Below, piece after piece: positions 46,846-57,000 of a stretch of 64,000 bases of DNA. Location of the stretch: assembly GCF_900206265.1 (NCBI RefSeq), contig NZ_LT907782.1, positions 1,798,001 to 1,862,000 on the forward strand. Direction: 5' to 3'. This DNA comes from Nitrosomonas ureae. GTDB taxonomy: Bacteria > Pseudomonadota > Gammaproteobacteria > Burkholderiales > Nitrosomonadaceae. Below the pieces are notes generated by a model. It was not told the origin of the DNA. It saw only the letters and a program-made list of their open reading frames with translations, and did not search any database. How positions within the stretch are numbered: position 1 is the first letter of the stretch; each line of letters opens with the position of its first letter. Both the position numbers and the translations under genes were made by a program.

Positions 46846-47442
46846 ATGACTTTGATTGTAGGACTAACTGGAGGAATTGGCAGTGGCAAATCAACTGTAG
46901 GTCAATATTTCGTAGATCTGGGTATTGATGTTATTGATACTGATGTAATTGCCCGGATGCTAACTGAGCCCGGTGGCTTAGCTATAAACTCAATTAAAAA
47001 TTCTTTTGGACAAGCCATGATAGCTGCAGATGGTTCTCTAAATAGAGAAAAGATGCGCAATTTAATCTTCTCAGATAATAATTATAAGCTTGCATTGGAA
47101 AATATTCTTCATCCCCTCATTCTTACCGAAACTCTCCAACAAATCAGAAAAGCTCTATCGCCCTACATAATAATCGCCATTCCGCTTCTATTTGAGACAA
47201 ATGACTACGATAAAATAATTCAACGCACTTTAGTTATTGATTGTGAAGAAAAACAACAAATATTACGAACAATGGAACGGAGCAAATTGTCTGAAGATCA
47301 AGTAAAAGCAATCATCGCCACACAGATTTCACGAACACACCGCTTGCAAAAAGCCGACGATATTATCGTCAACAATCTGGATATTGCATATTTGAAGGCG
47401 CAAGTAGCTCAGCTACACAGAAAATATATTTCTTTATCATAA
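46846..47442 (+). CDS. coaE: Dephospho-CoA kinase
   Basis: CoaE phosphorylates dephospho-CoA, the last step of coenzyme A synthesis. The 198-residue product starts with the P-loop LTGGIGSGKSTVGQYF and contains DVIDTDVIARMLTEPGG, LENILHPLI, AIPLLFETN, and IATQISRTHRLQKADDIIVNN. It is directly behind pilD, as in most gamma- and betaproteobacteria. Both CoA genes, coaD and coaE, are in this window. Confidence 0.96.
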   Translation: MTLIVGLTGGIGSGKSTVGQYFVDLGIDVIDTDVIARMLTEPGGLAINSIKNSFGQAMIAADGSLNREKMRNLIFSDNNYKLALENILHPLILTETLQQIRKALSPYIIIAIPLLFETNDYDKIIQRTLVIDCEEKQQILRTMERSKLSEDQVKAIIATQISRTHRLQKADDIIVNNLDIAYLKAQVAQLHRKYISLS

Positions 47443-47563
47443 TAAACATTACGTTACCCCATAACACGTCACAATTTAACTGGGAAATTCACTTCTTTTG
47501 TGAAATAATATCTCCGAAGCAAGATTCAATATTTCTAATCTTTGTTGTGGATGCATCGTTATT

Positions 47564-48319
47564 GTGATTTGTTATGAACACCCGCTTAATGAGCGGATAC
47601 GCACCCTTCTCCGACTTGAAGACTTATTCAATAAAATTGATTTCTTTTCAACCAAAGAGAGTGCGTCTGAACATCATGCTTCACTTATCGCTTTATTTGA
47701 GATTCTTGAAATCACCAATCGTGCAGATATCAAGTCCGATTTATTACAAGAACTGGAACGGCAAAAACTGCTACTCGAGATGTTACGAAAGAATCCGGAC
47801 GTTTCTGAAGCAGCTCTTGATAGTGTACTCAATGACATAAAAATCACATTCAGGGAAATGCTGGATTTTCCAGGTAAAGTAGGTGAACACTTGCGTGAGA
47901 ATGAATGGTTGATGGCGATTAAACAAAGAATTGGGATACCAGGTGGTTGCTGTGTATTCGATTTACCATCCTATCATTATTGGCTCAATTCGGATCCTAT
48001 TTATCGACATGCAGACTTCAATGAGTGGCTATCTCCATTCCAGCCCATCCGTAATGCATTCAGAATTGTGTTGCTGTTGTTACGTAAGAGCGGAAGAACT
48101 CTAAGAGTTGTTGCGAATCAGGGGGTTTTTCAGCAGACCGGCTCAGAATATTCAGCACATATGCTAAGACTGAATCTAAGCGATCAGCTTCCCTGCGTAC
48201 CCGAAATCAGCGCTAATAAATATGCATTAAACATTCGTTTTCTTCCGACGCAGACAGGGCAAAAAAACAAAATCTATGAAGATGATGTGGTATTTGAAAT
48301 AACCTTCTGTAATCTTTAA
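47564..48319 (+). CDS. zapD: Cell division protein ZapD
   Basis: ZapD bundles FtsZ filaments and promotes Z-ring assembly. The 251-residue product has the family's signatures: YEHPLNERIRTLLRLEDLF at the N-terminus (fixing the GTG start at 47564), DLLQELERQKLLLE, the IGIPGGCCVFDLPSYHYWL core, and a C-terminal beta region. The position behind coaE is the conserved pilD-coaE-zapD order. Confidence 0.94.
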   Translation: MICYEHPLNERIRTLLRLEDLFNKIDFFSTKESASEHHASLIALFEILEITNRADIKSDLLQELERQKLLLEMLRKNPDVSEAALDSVLNDIKITFREMLDFPGKVGEHLRENEWLMAIKQRIGIPGGCCVFDLPSYHYWLNSDPIYRHADFNEWLSPFQPIRNAFRIVLLLLRKSGRTLRVVANQGVFQQTGSEYSAHMLRLNLSDQLPCVPEISANKYALNIRFLPTQTGQKNKIYEDDVVFEITFCNL

Positions 48320-48430
48320 CTACTGCAGCAGAGTTCAGAAGAACTAAACGAATCAAATATATCAAACCTAATCCCCACCTCTCCGCACTGAAATCCGTAG
48401 GAAAGGTAGGGCATACTAAAAACTTTGTTG

Positions 48431-48616
48431 CTACTTTTTCTGTTCCTCGGTGTTACTCTTCTTTTCCTTTGTAATAGGATTCTGTAGCCCATAGCCTTCT
48501 TCCTTAGCCTTGTAGCCCCCGTATGCGCCAGCCCCCCCTGCAGCAAGAAGCCAGCATCCCGACATCAGTGGAATAACGAGTAAAATTATCAAGAAGCGCA
48601 TCAATTTTGATTTCAT
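48431..48616 (-). CDS. Small lipoprotein
   Basis: The 61-residue protein begins at the ATG at 48616, with GGAGG about 7 bases upstream. A lipoprotein signal peptide (KLMRFLIILLVIPLMSGC) ends in a lipobox before the Cys. The rest is WLLAAGGAGAYGGYKAKEEG and a charged, Lys/Glu-rich tail. The Ala/Gly segment with YGGYKAKEEGY resembles glycine-zipper membrane-insertion repeats. No family name can be given. It stands alone, convergent with zapD and same strand as metH. Confidence 0.7.
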   Translation of the reverse strand: MKSKLMRFLIILLVIPLMSGCWLLAAGGAGAYGGYKAKEEGYGLQNPITKEKKSNTEEQKK

Positions 48617-48826
48617 CTCAACCTCCAAAAAATCTATCAAGATAAGATATAAATTACCATCAAATTAAAAATTAAGCAGGCCTACGCCCAATTCAATCTT
48701 AACTATATCTTATAAAATACGTGAGATACAAGAAAAAGTCAGTTGGGAAACACACGGGCCCCACAACACTACCGCCCGCATTTTTACGCACCACTACACC
48801 TATGAATAATTGCAAGATCATGACAT

Positions 48827-51800
48827 TTATCGCTCATACGCCAGTACCGGTGCCAGCCATCGTTCTGCTTCTTCTACTGTCCAACTTTTCCGTTTAGCGT
48901 AATCCTCCACTTGGTCTTTGCCGATCTTTCCGACAGCAAAAAATGTTGAATCAGGGTGTGCGAAATAGAAACCGGATACCGCAGCAGTAGGAACCATGGC
49001 AAATGATTCGGTAATGATGATTCCGGCATTCTCGGTAGCACTCAAAGTCGAAAACAGCGCACCCTTCTCGGTATGATCCGGACAAGCAGGATATCCGGGC
49101 GCAGGACGGATGCCACGATATTCTTCATTGATCAGTTGCGTGTTGGTTAAAGTTTCATCTTTGGCATAGCCCCAGAATTCACGACGCACCCTCGCATGCA
49201 TGTGTTCAGCAAAGCCCTCTGCCAGACGATCCGCGAGCGCCTTGAGTACTATCGCGCTGTAATCGTCGTTGGTTTCTTCAAATGCTTTGACGCGTTCATC
49301 GATGCCAAACCCCGCGCCTACGGCAAACAAACCAATCGTATCTTGAATGCCCGTTTCCCTGGGTGCAATAAAATCGGACAAGCACCGATTCGGCTTACCT
49401 GACGGTTTTTGATCTTGTTGCCGCAGACAATGATAAGTCATGGCAAGCTTGTTACGTGAAGGGTCAGTGTAAATTTCGATGTCATCGCCGACGGAATTAG
49501 CTGGAAACAAGCCAATCACTGCATTAGCGCTCAACCATTTTTGTTCGATTATTTTCTTCAACATCGTTTGCGCATCGCGAAATAGCTGGCTTGCTGTTTC
49601 CCCAACGACCTCATCTTGCAGGATATCCGGATAACGCCCAGCAAGCTCCCAGGCTTGGAAGAAAGGTGTCCAATCGATGTACGGTACAATTTTCTCCAGC
49701 GGGTAATTATTCAACGTACGGATCCCTATCAATTCCGGTTGATAGGGATGGTAATTTATCCAGTCAGTCTTGAACGCATTGGCACGTGCTTCAGCAAGCG
49801 TCAACAATTTCGTCGGCCCTTTCTTGTTTTTGTGCTGAGTGCGTACTTTCTCGTATTCGTCCTTTATTTCTTGGACATAATTTACTTGCAAATCCTGTGA
49901 CAGCAGATTGCTACACACACCCACCGCACGGCTGGCATCCGGCACCCACACGGTCGGACCTTCATAGTGTGGCGCAATTTTGACTGCGGTATGAACTCGC
50001 GACGTCGTAGCGCCACCAATCAGCAACGGAATGGTAAATCCCTCACGCTGCATTTCCTTAGCAACGTGCGCCATTTCTTCCAGCGAAGGCGTGATCAGTC
50101 CGGACAACCCAATGATATCCGCGTTCTCGCGCCGCGCCATATCGAGAATCTGCGCGCTTGGCACCATCACGCCCATGTTGATCACTTCGTAGTTATTGCA
50201 TTGCAAAACCACGGTGACGATATTTTTGCCGATATCGTGCACATCGCCTTTGACAGTGGCGACGACAATTTTGCCCTTCGGTTTGTTGTCTCCCGATAAT
50301 TTCTTCTCAGCTTCGATAAACGGCAGCAAATGCGCCACCGCCTGCTTCATGACGCGCGCCGATTTGACCACCTGCGGCAAGAACATTTTGCCCGCACCGA
50401 ACAAATCACCGACAACACCCATGCCTTCCATCAACGGCCCTTCGATCACCTGAATCGGACGCCCGCCCTGTTTTTCAATCTCCACCCGCGCCGCTTCGGT
50501 ATCTTCCACAATAAATGTAGAAATGCCCTTGACCAGCGCATGCGTCAGGCGCTGTTGCAGCGGTTCATCACGCCACGCCAGATCCTCAACTTGTTCTTTT
50601 TTCTGGCCTTTAAAATTTTCTGCATATTCAACCAGAATCTCGGTAGCATCCGAACGTCTGTTCAATATGACATCCTCAACCTTCTCCAACAGTTCCGCAG
50701 GAATATCTGAATAAACACCCAGTTGCCCGGCATTGACAATACCCATCGTCATGCCTTCTTTAATCGCGTGGTATAGGAAAGCAGTGTGAATCGCTTCGCG
50801 GATCGGCTCGTTGCCACGGAAGGAGAACGACACATTGGATACGCCACCACTGATTTTGGCGTACGGCAGGGTCTGCTTGATAGCACGCGTAGCCTCGATA
50901 AAATCGACGCCATAGTTATTATGTTCTTCGATTCCTGTCGCAATCGCGAAAATATTCGGATCGAAAATAATATCCTCGGGCGGAAAACCAATCTTGTCGA
51001 CCAGCAAACGATAACTGCGCGTGCAAATCTCCACTTTGCGCTGCAACGTGTCGGCCTGACCCTGTTCATCGAAAGCCATAACAATCACCGCTGCGCCATA
51101 GCGGCGGGCCAACTTGGCATGGTGGATAAATTCGGCTTCACCTTCTTTCATGCTGATGGAATTGATGATGGGCTTGCCTTGCACGCATTTCAAACCGGCT
51201 TCAATTACCGTCCATTTACTGGAATCGAGCATGATCGGCACTTTGCAGATGTCCGGCTCGGCCGCCAGCAGGTTCAGGAAAGTCACCATGGCTTTCTGTG
51301 AATCCAACATAGCCTCATCCATATTGATATCGATGATCTGCGCGCCGTTCTCCACCTGGCTGCGCGCCACATTCAGCGCTTCCGCATAATCATCGCTCAG
51401 AATCAGGCGGGCAAAAGCCCGGGAACCGGTAACATTGGTACGTTCACCAACATTGACGAACAAAGAATCATCACCGATGTTCAATGGTTCCAGACCAGAT
51501 AGCCGCAATTTTTTTGGGATTTCCGGAATTACGCGCGGCGCGATATCACTGACCGCTTCCGCAATCGCTTTGATATGCGCGGGCGTCGTACCGCAACAAC
51601 CGCCGACGATATTGACAAAGCCCGATTGCGCAAAGCCTTTGATCTGGCTCGCAGTATATTCAGGCGATTCATCATAACCGGTTTCCGATAAAGGATTCGG
51701 CAAACCGGCATTGGGATGCACACTGGTATAAACATCCGCGACACCGGCCAGCTCTTCAACATAAGGGCGCATCAATTCTGCACCCAGCGCGCAGTTAATA

Positions 51801-52537
51801 CCGACCGATAACGGCCGGGTGTGGCTGACCGAGTTCCAGAAAGCTTCCGGCGTCTGTCCCGATAATGTGCGACCGGAAGCATCGGTAATGGTAACCGAAA
51901 TCATGATCGGCAGACGTGTATCATGATCCTCGAAGTATTGATCAATGGCGAACAATGCCGCTTTGGCGTTGAGCGAGTCAAAAATGGTCTCGACCAGCAG
52001 AATATCCGCGCCGCCATCGACCAACCCGCAAATCGACTCCGTATAATCAGTCACTAATTGATCAAAGGTAATGCCGCGAAAGCCCGGATCATTGACATCC
52101 GGAGAAATGGACGCAGTTTTGGTAGTAGGACCGATCACACCGGCCACAAAACGCGGTTTTTGCGGATTTTTTTCTTCAAAAACCTGCGCCGCCTCACGCG
52201 CCAGCTTTGCCGCAGCAAAATTCAATTCATACACCAGATCCTGCATGTGATAATCGGCCATCGAAGCGGCAGTGGAATTGAATGTATTGGTTTCGATGAT
52301 ATCCGCACCCGCTTCCAGATAACCGCTATGAATCGACCGGATAATGTCCGGTTGAGTCAAGGTCAGCAAGTCATTATTCCCTCTCAGATCATGCGGAAAA
52401 TCAGCAAAACGCTGCCCGCGAAAATCCGCCTCTGAAAGTTTGAATGTCTGGATCATCGTACCCATCGCACCATCCAGAATCAGAATGCGTTGTGCGAATA
52501 AGCTTTTCAATAAAGCGGTACGGGAATCTCTAGTCAT
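48827..52537 (-). CDS. metH: Cobalamin-dependent methionine synthase
   Basis: MetH transfers the methyl group of methyltetrahydrofolate to homocysteine through a B12 cofactor. From the ATG at 52537 the product is 1236 residues, close to the 1227 of E. coli. Domains in order: homocysteine domain ([11 protein letters not shown]; zinc ligands in [12 protein letters not shown]); folate domain ([20 protein letters not shown]); cap and B12-binding domain with the base-off motif [11 protein letters not shown]; and the C-terminal AdoMet reactivation domain ([15 protein letters not shown]). A longer frame to 52615 adds 26 residues that are not family-like. A MITE-like element lies 100-240 bp upstream. 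Confidence 0.97.
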   Translation of the reverse strand: MTRDSRTALLKSLFAQRILILDGAMGTMIQTFKLSEADFRGQRFADFPHDLRGNNDLLTLTQPDIIRSIHSGYLEAGADIIETNTFNSTAASMADYHMQDLVYELNFAAAKLAREAAQVFEEKNPQKPRFVAGVIGPTTKTASISPDVNDPGFRGITFDQLVTDYTESICGLVDGGADILLVETIFDSLNAKAALFAIDQYFEDHDTRLPIMISVTITDASGRTLSGQTPEAFWNSVSHTRPLSVGINCALGAELMRPYVEELAGVADVYTSVHPNAGLPNPLSETGYDESPEYTASQIKGFAQSGFVNIVGGCCGTTPAHIKAIAEAVSDIAPRVIPEIPKKLRLSGLEPLNIGDDSLFVNVGERTNVTGSRAFARLILSDDYAEALNVARSQVENGAQIIDINMDEAMLDSQKAMVTFLNLLAAEPDICKVPIMLDSSKWTVIEAGLKCVQGKPIINSISMKEGEAEFIHHAKLARRYGAAVIVMAFDEQGQADTLQRKVEICTRSYRLLVDKIGFPPEDIIFDPNIFAIATGIEEHNNYGVDFIEATRAIKQTLPYAKISGGVSNVSFSFRGNEPIREAIHTAFLYHAIKEGMTMGIVNAGQLGVYSDIPAELLEKVEDVILNRRSDATEILVEYAENFKGQKKEQVEDLAWRDEPLQQRLTHALVKGISTFIVEDTEAARVEIEKQGGRPIQVIEGPLMEGMGVVGDLFGAGKMFLPQVVKSARVMKQAVAHLLPFIEAEKKLSGDNKPKGKIVVATVKGDVHDIGKNIVTVVLQCNNYEVINMGVMVPSAQILDMARRENADIIGLSGLITPSLEEMAHVAKEMQREGFTIPLLIGGATTSRVHTAVKIAPHYEGPTVWVPDASRAVGVCSNLLSQDLQVNYVQEIKDEYEKVRTQHKNKKGPTKLLTLAEARANAFKTDWINYHPYQPELIGIRTLNNYPLEKIVPYIDWTPFFQAWELAGRYPDILQDEVVGETASQLFRDAQTMLKKIIEQKWLSANAVIGLFPANSVGDDIEIYTDPSRNKLAMTYHCLRQQDQKPSGKPNRCLSDFIAPRETGIQDTIGLFAVGAGFGIDERVKAFEETNDDYSAIVLKALADRLAEGFAEHMHARVRREFWGYAKDETLTNTQLINEEYRGIRPAPGYPACPDHTEKGALFSTLSATENAGIIITESFAMVPTAAVSGFYFAHPDSTFFAVGKIGKDQVEDYAKRKSWTVEEAERWLAPVLAYER

Positions 52538-52636
52538 GGATTTGAAAATGAATAAAAGGTAGGGATGCGATATTATAACGTAGATCGCAGCGCTAAAAAC
52601 TGCGGAGCTACCCACCCAAACCGTACAAATAAATTA

Positions 52637-52777
52637 GAGACCTTTGCACGGTGTCATGAGCGATACGAGAATAAGGCAAAAATTTGCGAAAAAGGGGAGT
52701 TTACACAGGGTAAATGAGCATTTTTCGCAAATTTTTAACGCAATTATCGTGCCGCGTAGTAACCGTGCAAAGGTCTC
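52637..52777. mobile_element. MITE-like element with 16-bp terminal inverted repeats and TTA target duplication
   Basis: The two ends match exactly as inverted repeats over 16 bp (GAGACCTTTGCACGGT at 52637 and its complement at 52762-52777). They are flanked by a 3-bp duplication, TTA, on both sides (52634-52636 and 52778-52780). The 141-bp element has no gene. The two halves are near mirror images well beyond the terminal 16 bp, so it could fold into a long hairpin. The 5'-GAG ends and TNA target size resemble IS5-family (IS1031/IS427-type) elements, so this is probably a non-autonomous derivative. It lies upstream of metH. Confidence 0.82.
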
Positions 52778-52780
52778 TTA

Positions 52781-53223
52781 TAGTTAATTGCCTTTGAAGC
52801 GCTCATATTTTCTACATGACTTGTTGGGAATAACCAATGTACGATCTTTCCCGGAATTGCCTAACTATGGAGAATCCATAAATTGGAAGAACAATTAGTT
52901 TTAAGTAACAGTCGGCATAGAAAAATCGAGATGAGCTCATCCATCTGGAAAAAAATTATGTTATCTCCATGTACTTCGCATTTCAGATGTGTTTTATACT
53001 TTAACACTGGCTTACAACCATCATTGCTAGAGATAGGAATTTTAAAAATATATAAATTGCTGTTCTATAATAACATTTAAGATGAATCACGTTTAAGCGT
53101 CGTACTGAATAGTGTCAACCCGGCAATCTGCCGATCAATAAAGCAGTGAAACGCATTCATTGATGACAATCAGTTGACCATCGTCGACAATACTAAGGGT
53201 CTTACAATTAAAAGGGAGTTTTG
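52781..53223. other. Intergenic region upstream of the TIGR04073-like gene
   Basis: About 440 bp, AT-rich, with no supported gene. One 65-codon open frame (52883-53080) has no ribosome binding site and no recognisable features. It probably contains the promoter for the following gene, with GGGAG near 53214-53218 as its ribosome binding site. Confidence 0.5.
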
Positions 53224-53610
53224 ATGAGATCAATTTCCAAATTAGCTTTAGTGGTTTCCATGTCTTTTCTTTTTTCGTCTCAAGCCATCGCCAATGAAGA
53301 AGCTAGTGGAAATTCGTACCTTAGCAAAGCAGGCCTGAAGTTTTTCTCCGGTTTGGTCAACGTGGCTACCGGATGGATAGAATTGCCCAAAAATATCAAC
53401 TTAACCGGTCAAAAAGATACCCCGGTTTCAGGATTGACTGCCGTAACCTTAGGGGTACTACAAGGTGCCTGGTACACCATTAATCGCACTGGATGCGGCG
53501 TAGTAGACATTGTGACCTTTATGATTCCGACCAACCCGCTGGTTGACCCCGTCTTTGTCTGGAATGATTTCTTGCGAGAAACGGAATTTAAGGGATACCA
53601 GATGAATTGA
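53224..53610 (+). CDS. Small exported protein of the exosortase-associated TIGR04073 type
   Basis: The 128-residue product has a signal peptide (LALVVSMSFLFSSQAIA). The mature region resembles the TIGR04073 family of putative exosortase-associated proteins: KAGLKFFSGLVNVATGWIELPKNI, GLTAVTLGVLQGAWYTINRTGCGVVDIVTFMIP, NPLVDPVFVWND. The ATG at 53224 follows GGGAG by 5 bases. Members of this family often occur in genomes with exosortase/PEP-CTERM systems, but no exosortase gene or PEP-CTERM target is visible here. Its exact role is unknown. Confidence 0.8.
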   Translation: MRSISKLALVVSMSFLFSSQAIANEEASGNSYLSKAGLKFFSGLVNVATGWIELPKNINLTGQKDTPVSGLTAVTLGVLQGAWYTINRTGCGVVDIVTFMIPTNPLVDPVFVWNDFLRETEFKGYQMN

Positions 53611-53665
53611 CAGCATTTATGGATTCCGTGCTTCCTCCCCGTAAGTTTTCAGCGCATCGGTTAAG

Positions 53666-56600
53666 TTAAGCTGCCCACTTCCTACCTTGACTGGCATAAT
53701 CCACTATCCGATAAAACACATCATCGCATTTCTCACGAAATAATACGCGATCGTAACTTTCCGGCAAATTGTTATCCAGCACTTGCTCAACTGCGGAGCG
53801 GACAACCCGTTGGGTTTGTGCATTCTTGTACCAATCCTGCACCAGCACCTTGGGATATTCTTGCAACAAACGATGCAACAGGGATTTTGCCGCCAGCTTA
53901 ACTTTCTGTGTTTCGTCCTGCGTCATCCGGTCTTTTTTCAACAAATCGAACAACTCCAGCTCATCCTGGGTCAGTCCTTCACGGATATGACGCTCATCTT
54001 CCGCGCGCAGATCTTCGGTGAATTGCATCAGATCTTCGTAATAATTTTCGGTCGCTGAACCACCGGTGTTGTAAGTATCGATAATCTGCTGCAAGCGCTG
54101 TGCAAAATCGGTGCGGGTTGCATTCTGTTGCAGCATCAATTCCAGTTTATGTTGCAGGAAAGCGCGCAAATCGGCAATTTCGATATGCTTGTAAGTCGCT
54201 TGTTTGAATTCCTCGCGCAATTTGTCGAAATTGATTCTGCTCAGATCCCAGGTCCTGCCTTTTTGAACGATCTGATATTCCGACTTATTCTGCCGTGTCT
54301 TAAGTGTATCCGTGCTATCCACCACCACGCTCTCATCCAGCAAATCGGCAATCTTCCGGCTGATCGCATCGATATCCTTTTGCTCGATGAGGCTGTCGAT
54401 CACCCCGCGCAAGTATTGAAATGCCGCGACCGACCGGACTCTGTCGCGGTTATAGTGCCCCATGATTTCCGGTTTGCATGCTTCGTACAACGATGAAATG
54501 GCATTCTCGTATACATTCAGCGCCTTGCGCCATTCATCATTGGCCAGCAATGCATCGGCAAATTGATTGAATTTCGCGATATTCTTGAACACATCGTCGC
54601 CATCCAGCACTTCTTCCAGAGCCACTTTCTTTTCGTGGCAAAACACAAGGCCCTGTGTAATCGCATCGTCCAGCAGCCGGAACAATTCGGCTTTCTCCTT
54701 GACCGGCGGTTCATCGTCCTCATTCTGCCCCTGTGCGTAATCACGCAACGCCAGCTTCATGTTGCGAAACACATTGTAGTAATCCACGATTTCGCCATTG
54801 CGCTTCTCCACCTCGTTGATCTTCCACGAGGTCACACGATTGGCGCGAGCGATGGTTTGCATCAGCGTATGGCCTTGCATCGGCTTGTCGAGATACAACG
54901 TTGAAAGTGTCGGCGCATCAAACCCGGTCAGCCACATGGCGCAGACAAACACCAATTGCAGCGGATGCTCCGGGTCTTTGTAGTTGTATTCAATATCGTG
55001 CCCATGTTCATCCAGCCTATCCATGCGTTCACGATGCGGCTTGATGGTCAAACCCTGCGCGGCAAATTTTTCTTCCTCGCCTGCGTCCCCGCTAATCACC
55101 ACGGCCATTTCAACAGAACGCATGAATTCAACGAGCTGCTCCAGACGCCGCTTCTCTATTGCGTTAGCAGTCTTGCTGATAATCCCTTTCAGGGTTCTTA
55201 TCTCTTCCTTCCACAGCCGCTGCACCTTATCGTACATCTTCACGGCGGTGAATTTATCCACTGACACCACCAGGCCCTTGCCCAGATAACCGCGCCGGGG
55301 AAAGTGATAAACGATATCCCGCGCGATTTTTTCCAGCCGGTCGTCGCGTTTGATGACTTCTATTTCCGTGGAGAAACGCTTCTCCAGCTTGGCCTGCTGC
55401 GCCTCGTCCAGATTCTCATCTTCCAAAATCTGGTAAAACTCCTCGCTCAATCCCTCGTTCTGGATCAACACCTCCGGCACGCGTTTCTGGTAAAACAGCG
55501 GCACCGTCGCGCCATCATCCATCGATTGCTGAAAGTTGTATTCCGACACATAACCGCCAAACCACGCATTGGTCTTGCGCTCGCGCCCCAGCAGGGGTGT
55601 GCCGGTAAACGCCAGATAATTCGCCTTAGGCAAGCCCTTGCGCATGTTCTCCGCCAGCGACTTGTATTGCGTGCGATGCGCCTCGTCGACGATCACGATG
55701 ATGTCGTTTCGCGCTGACAGCTCGGGATATTCGCGGCCTTTGTCCCAACGGAATTTCTGGATCAGCGTGAATACGATGCGTTTGTTCTGCCCGAGGAATT
55801 TTCGCATCTCCTCGCTGTTCTTCGGTTGCGCCGCCTCGGCCTCGCTTACCGTGCGGGTATGCAGGAAATTACGATAAATCTGTCCATCCAGATCGTCGCG
55901 GTCGGTCACTACGACGAAAGTAAAATTGCCGGTCTGTTTGCGGAAAATTTTGCGCGCATAAAAAATCATCGAAAAACTCTTGCCTGATCCCTGCGTATGC
56001 CAAAACACTCCGAGCTTACCTGCCAATTCCTCACGTTGGAGGAAAACGTCATAAGCGCGATTCACGCCGATAAACTGGTGGTTCTGCGCGATGATTTTCT
56101 GCGTGTCTTTGTAATAGAGAACGAAATTCTCTACGTAATCCAGCAACTTTTGCTGCGGCAGCAAACCCTCGATGACACCTTCCAAGCTGGTGCCTTGCGC
56201 GCGGATTGCAGCACGGTCAATTTTCTGTTTCTCGTCATCGGCGCGCAGCCAGTTGAAATAATGTTCCCACTGCGCCGTGATGCTGCCGACTCTGGTTTCG
56301 ACGGCGTTCGACAGCACGCAAAACGCATTGGTCAGGAAAAGCTGCGGAATTTCCGCCTTGTAATTCGTCAGATTGTCGTCATAAGCGTTGCGCAGCTTCA
56401 CATTCGAATTTTTCAGTTCGATGAACACCAGCGGAATACCATTCACGTACAACAACACATCCGGGCGGCGGAAACCGCGCTCGCCCTTAATCCACAACTG
56501 CGTCACGACCAGAAAGCGGTTATTGTCCGGCACGTTAAAATCCAGCAAGCGCACGCGCTCCTGCTGAGATTGTCCCTGTGCATTGTCGAACGTCACCGGA

Positions 56601-56905
56601 GTGCCGTCGCGCATCAGGCCGTAGATCTCCTGGTTTGCCGCAATCAGTGTCATTGCTTGCCGCCGCTCGCACAGTTTTTCCAAGGCACTTTCGATGGTCA
56701 CTTGCGGAATTTCCGGGTTCAAACGAAGCGCAGCTTCGCGCAACCGGTCAATCAAAATCACATCGCGTTTGCTGGCGCGGTTTGAACCGTCGTTCAAATC
56801 TTCCGCGTTTTCCGTATGGCAATCGAGCGCGTCGAAGCCGTGCAGATGCTGGAGCTTTTGCACCAGTGCTCGCTCGATCTGATCTTCGGAAATGAAGTTA
56901 GGCAT
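53666..56905 (-). CDS. hsdR: Type I restriction enzyme R subunit (HsdR)
   Basis: HsdR is the motor and nuclease subunit of a type I restriction enzyme. The 1079-residue protein has the N-terminal PD-(D/E)xK nuclease domain (RRPDVLLYVNGIPLVFIELKNSN), and the SF2 helicase motor: Walker A HTQGSGKSFSMIFYA, IIVIVDEAHRTQYK (DEAH), LAFTGTPLLGRE, FVCAMWLTGFDAPTLSTLYLDKPMQGH and QTIARANR. The C-terminal helical region binds the methylase core. It is the last gene of the operon, 89 bp after fic. Confidence 0.97.
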   Translation of the reverse strand: MPNFISEDQIERALVQKLQHLHGFDALDCHTENAEDLNDGSNRASKRDVILIDRLREAALRLNPEIPQVTIESALEKLCERRQAMTLIAANQEIYGLMRDGTPVTFDNAQGQSQQERVRLLDFNVPDNNRFLVVTQLWIKGERGFRRPDVLLYVNGIPLVFIELKNSNVKLRNAYDDNLTNYKAEIPQLFLTNAFCVLSNAVETRVGSITAQWEHYFNWLRADDEKQKIDRAAIRAQGTSLEGVIEGLLPQQKLLDYVENFVLYYKDTQKIIAQNHQFIGVNRAYDVFLQREELAGKLGVFWHTQGSGKSFSMIFYARKIFRKQTGNFTFVVVTDRDDLDGQIYRNFLHTRTVSEAEAAQPKNSEEMRKFLGQNKRIVFTLIQKFRWDKGREYPELSARNDIIVIVDEAHRTQYKSLAENMRKGLPKANYLAFTGTPLLGRERKTNAWFGGYVSEYNFQQSMDDGATVPLFYQKRVPEVLIQNEGLSEEFYQILEDENLDEAQQAKLEKRFSTEIEVIKRDDRLEKIARDIVYHFPRRGYLGKGLVVSVDKFTAVKMYDKVQRLWKEEIRTLKGIISKTANAIEKRRLEQLVEFMRSVEMAVVISGDAGEEEKFAAQGLTIKPHRERMDRLDEHGHDIEYNYKDPEHPLQLVFVCAMWLTGFDAPTLSTLYLDKPMQGHTLMQTIARANRVTSWKINEVEKRNGEIVDYYNVFRNMKLALRDYAQGQNEDDEPPVKEKAELFRLLDDAITQGLVFCHEKKVALEEVLDGDDVFKNIAKFNQFADALLANDEWRKALNVYENAISSLYEACKPEIMGHYNRDRVRSVAAFQYLRGVIDSLIEQKDIDAISRKIADLLDESVVVDSTDTLKTRQNKSEYQIVQKGRTWDLSRINFDKLREEFKQATYKHIEIADLRAFLQHKLELMLQQNATRTDFAQRLQQIIDTYNTGGSATENYYEDLMQFTEDLRAEDERHIREGLTQDELELFDLLKKDRMTQDETQKVKLAAKSLLHRLLQEYPKVLVQDWYKNAQTQRVVRSAVEQVLDNNLPESYDRVLFREKCDDVFYRIVDYASQGRKWAA

Positions 56906-56924
56906 TTAGTTTTTTTATCCGGAT

Positions 56925-56962
56925 TTATTTTGCTTTAACTTAATTATTTTGCTTTAACTTAA
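56925..56962. repeat. Tandem 19-bp direct repeat between fic and hsdR
   Basis: Two identical 19-bp copies (TTATTTTGCTTTAACTTAA), directly adjacent (56925-56943 and 56944-56962), lie 20 bp upstream of the hsdR start codon in its direction of transcription. Confidence 0.85.
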
Positions 56963-56972
56963 TCGTCGTCTA

Positions 56973-57000
56973 AGTTAAGGGAAATCGCTTTCCCTTAACT
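56973..57000. other. Hairpin at the end of fic
   Basis: Perfect 12-bp stem (AGTTAAGGGAAA, loop TCGC, TTTCCCTTAACT) that overlaps the fic stop codon. No U-tract follows on the minus strand, so it is not a clear terminator; it may influence the ratio of hsdR to upstream genes. Confidence 0.6.

Noticed and set aside
52538-52900. Possible cobalamin riboswitch upstream of metH
   Set aside because: The expected B12-box type sequence is not seen; the visible structure is fully explained by the MITE inverted repeats.
52883-53080. 65-codon open frame in the intergenic region
   Set aside because: No ribosome binding site, no signal peptide or domain-like composition, and position in an AT-rich non-coding stretch.
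56925-56962. Start of a CRISPR array
   Set aside because: Only two directly adjacent copies with no spacers between them and no cas genes nearby.
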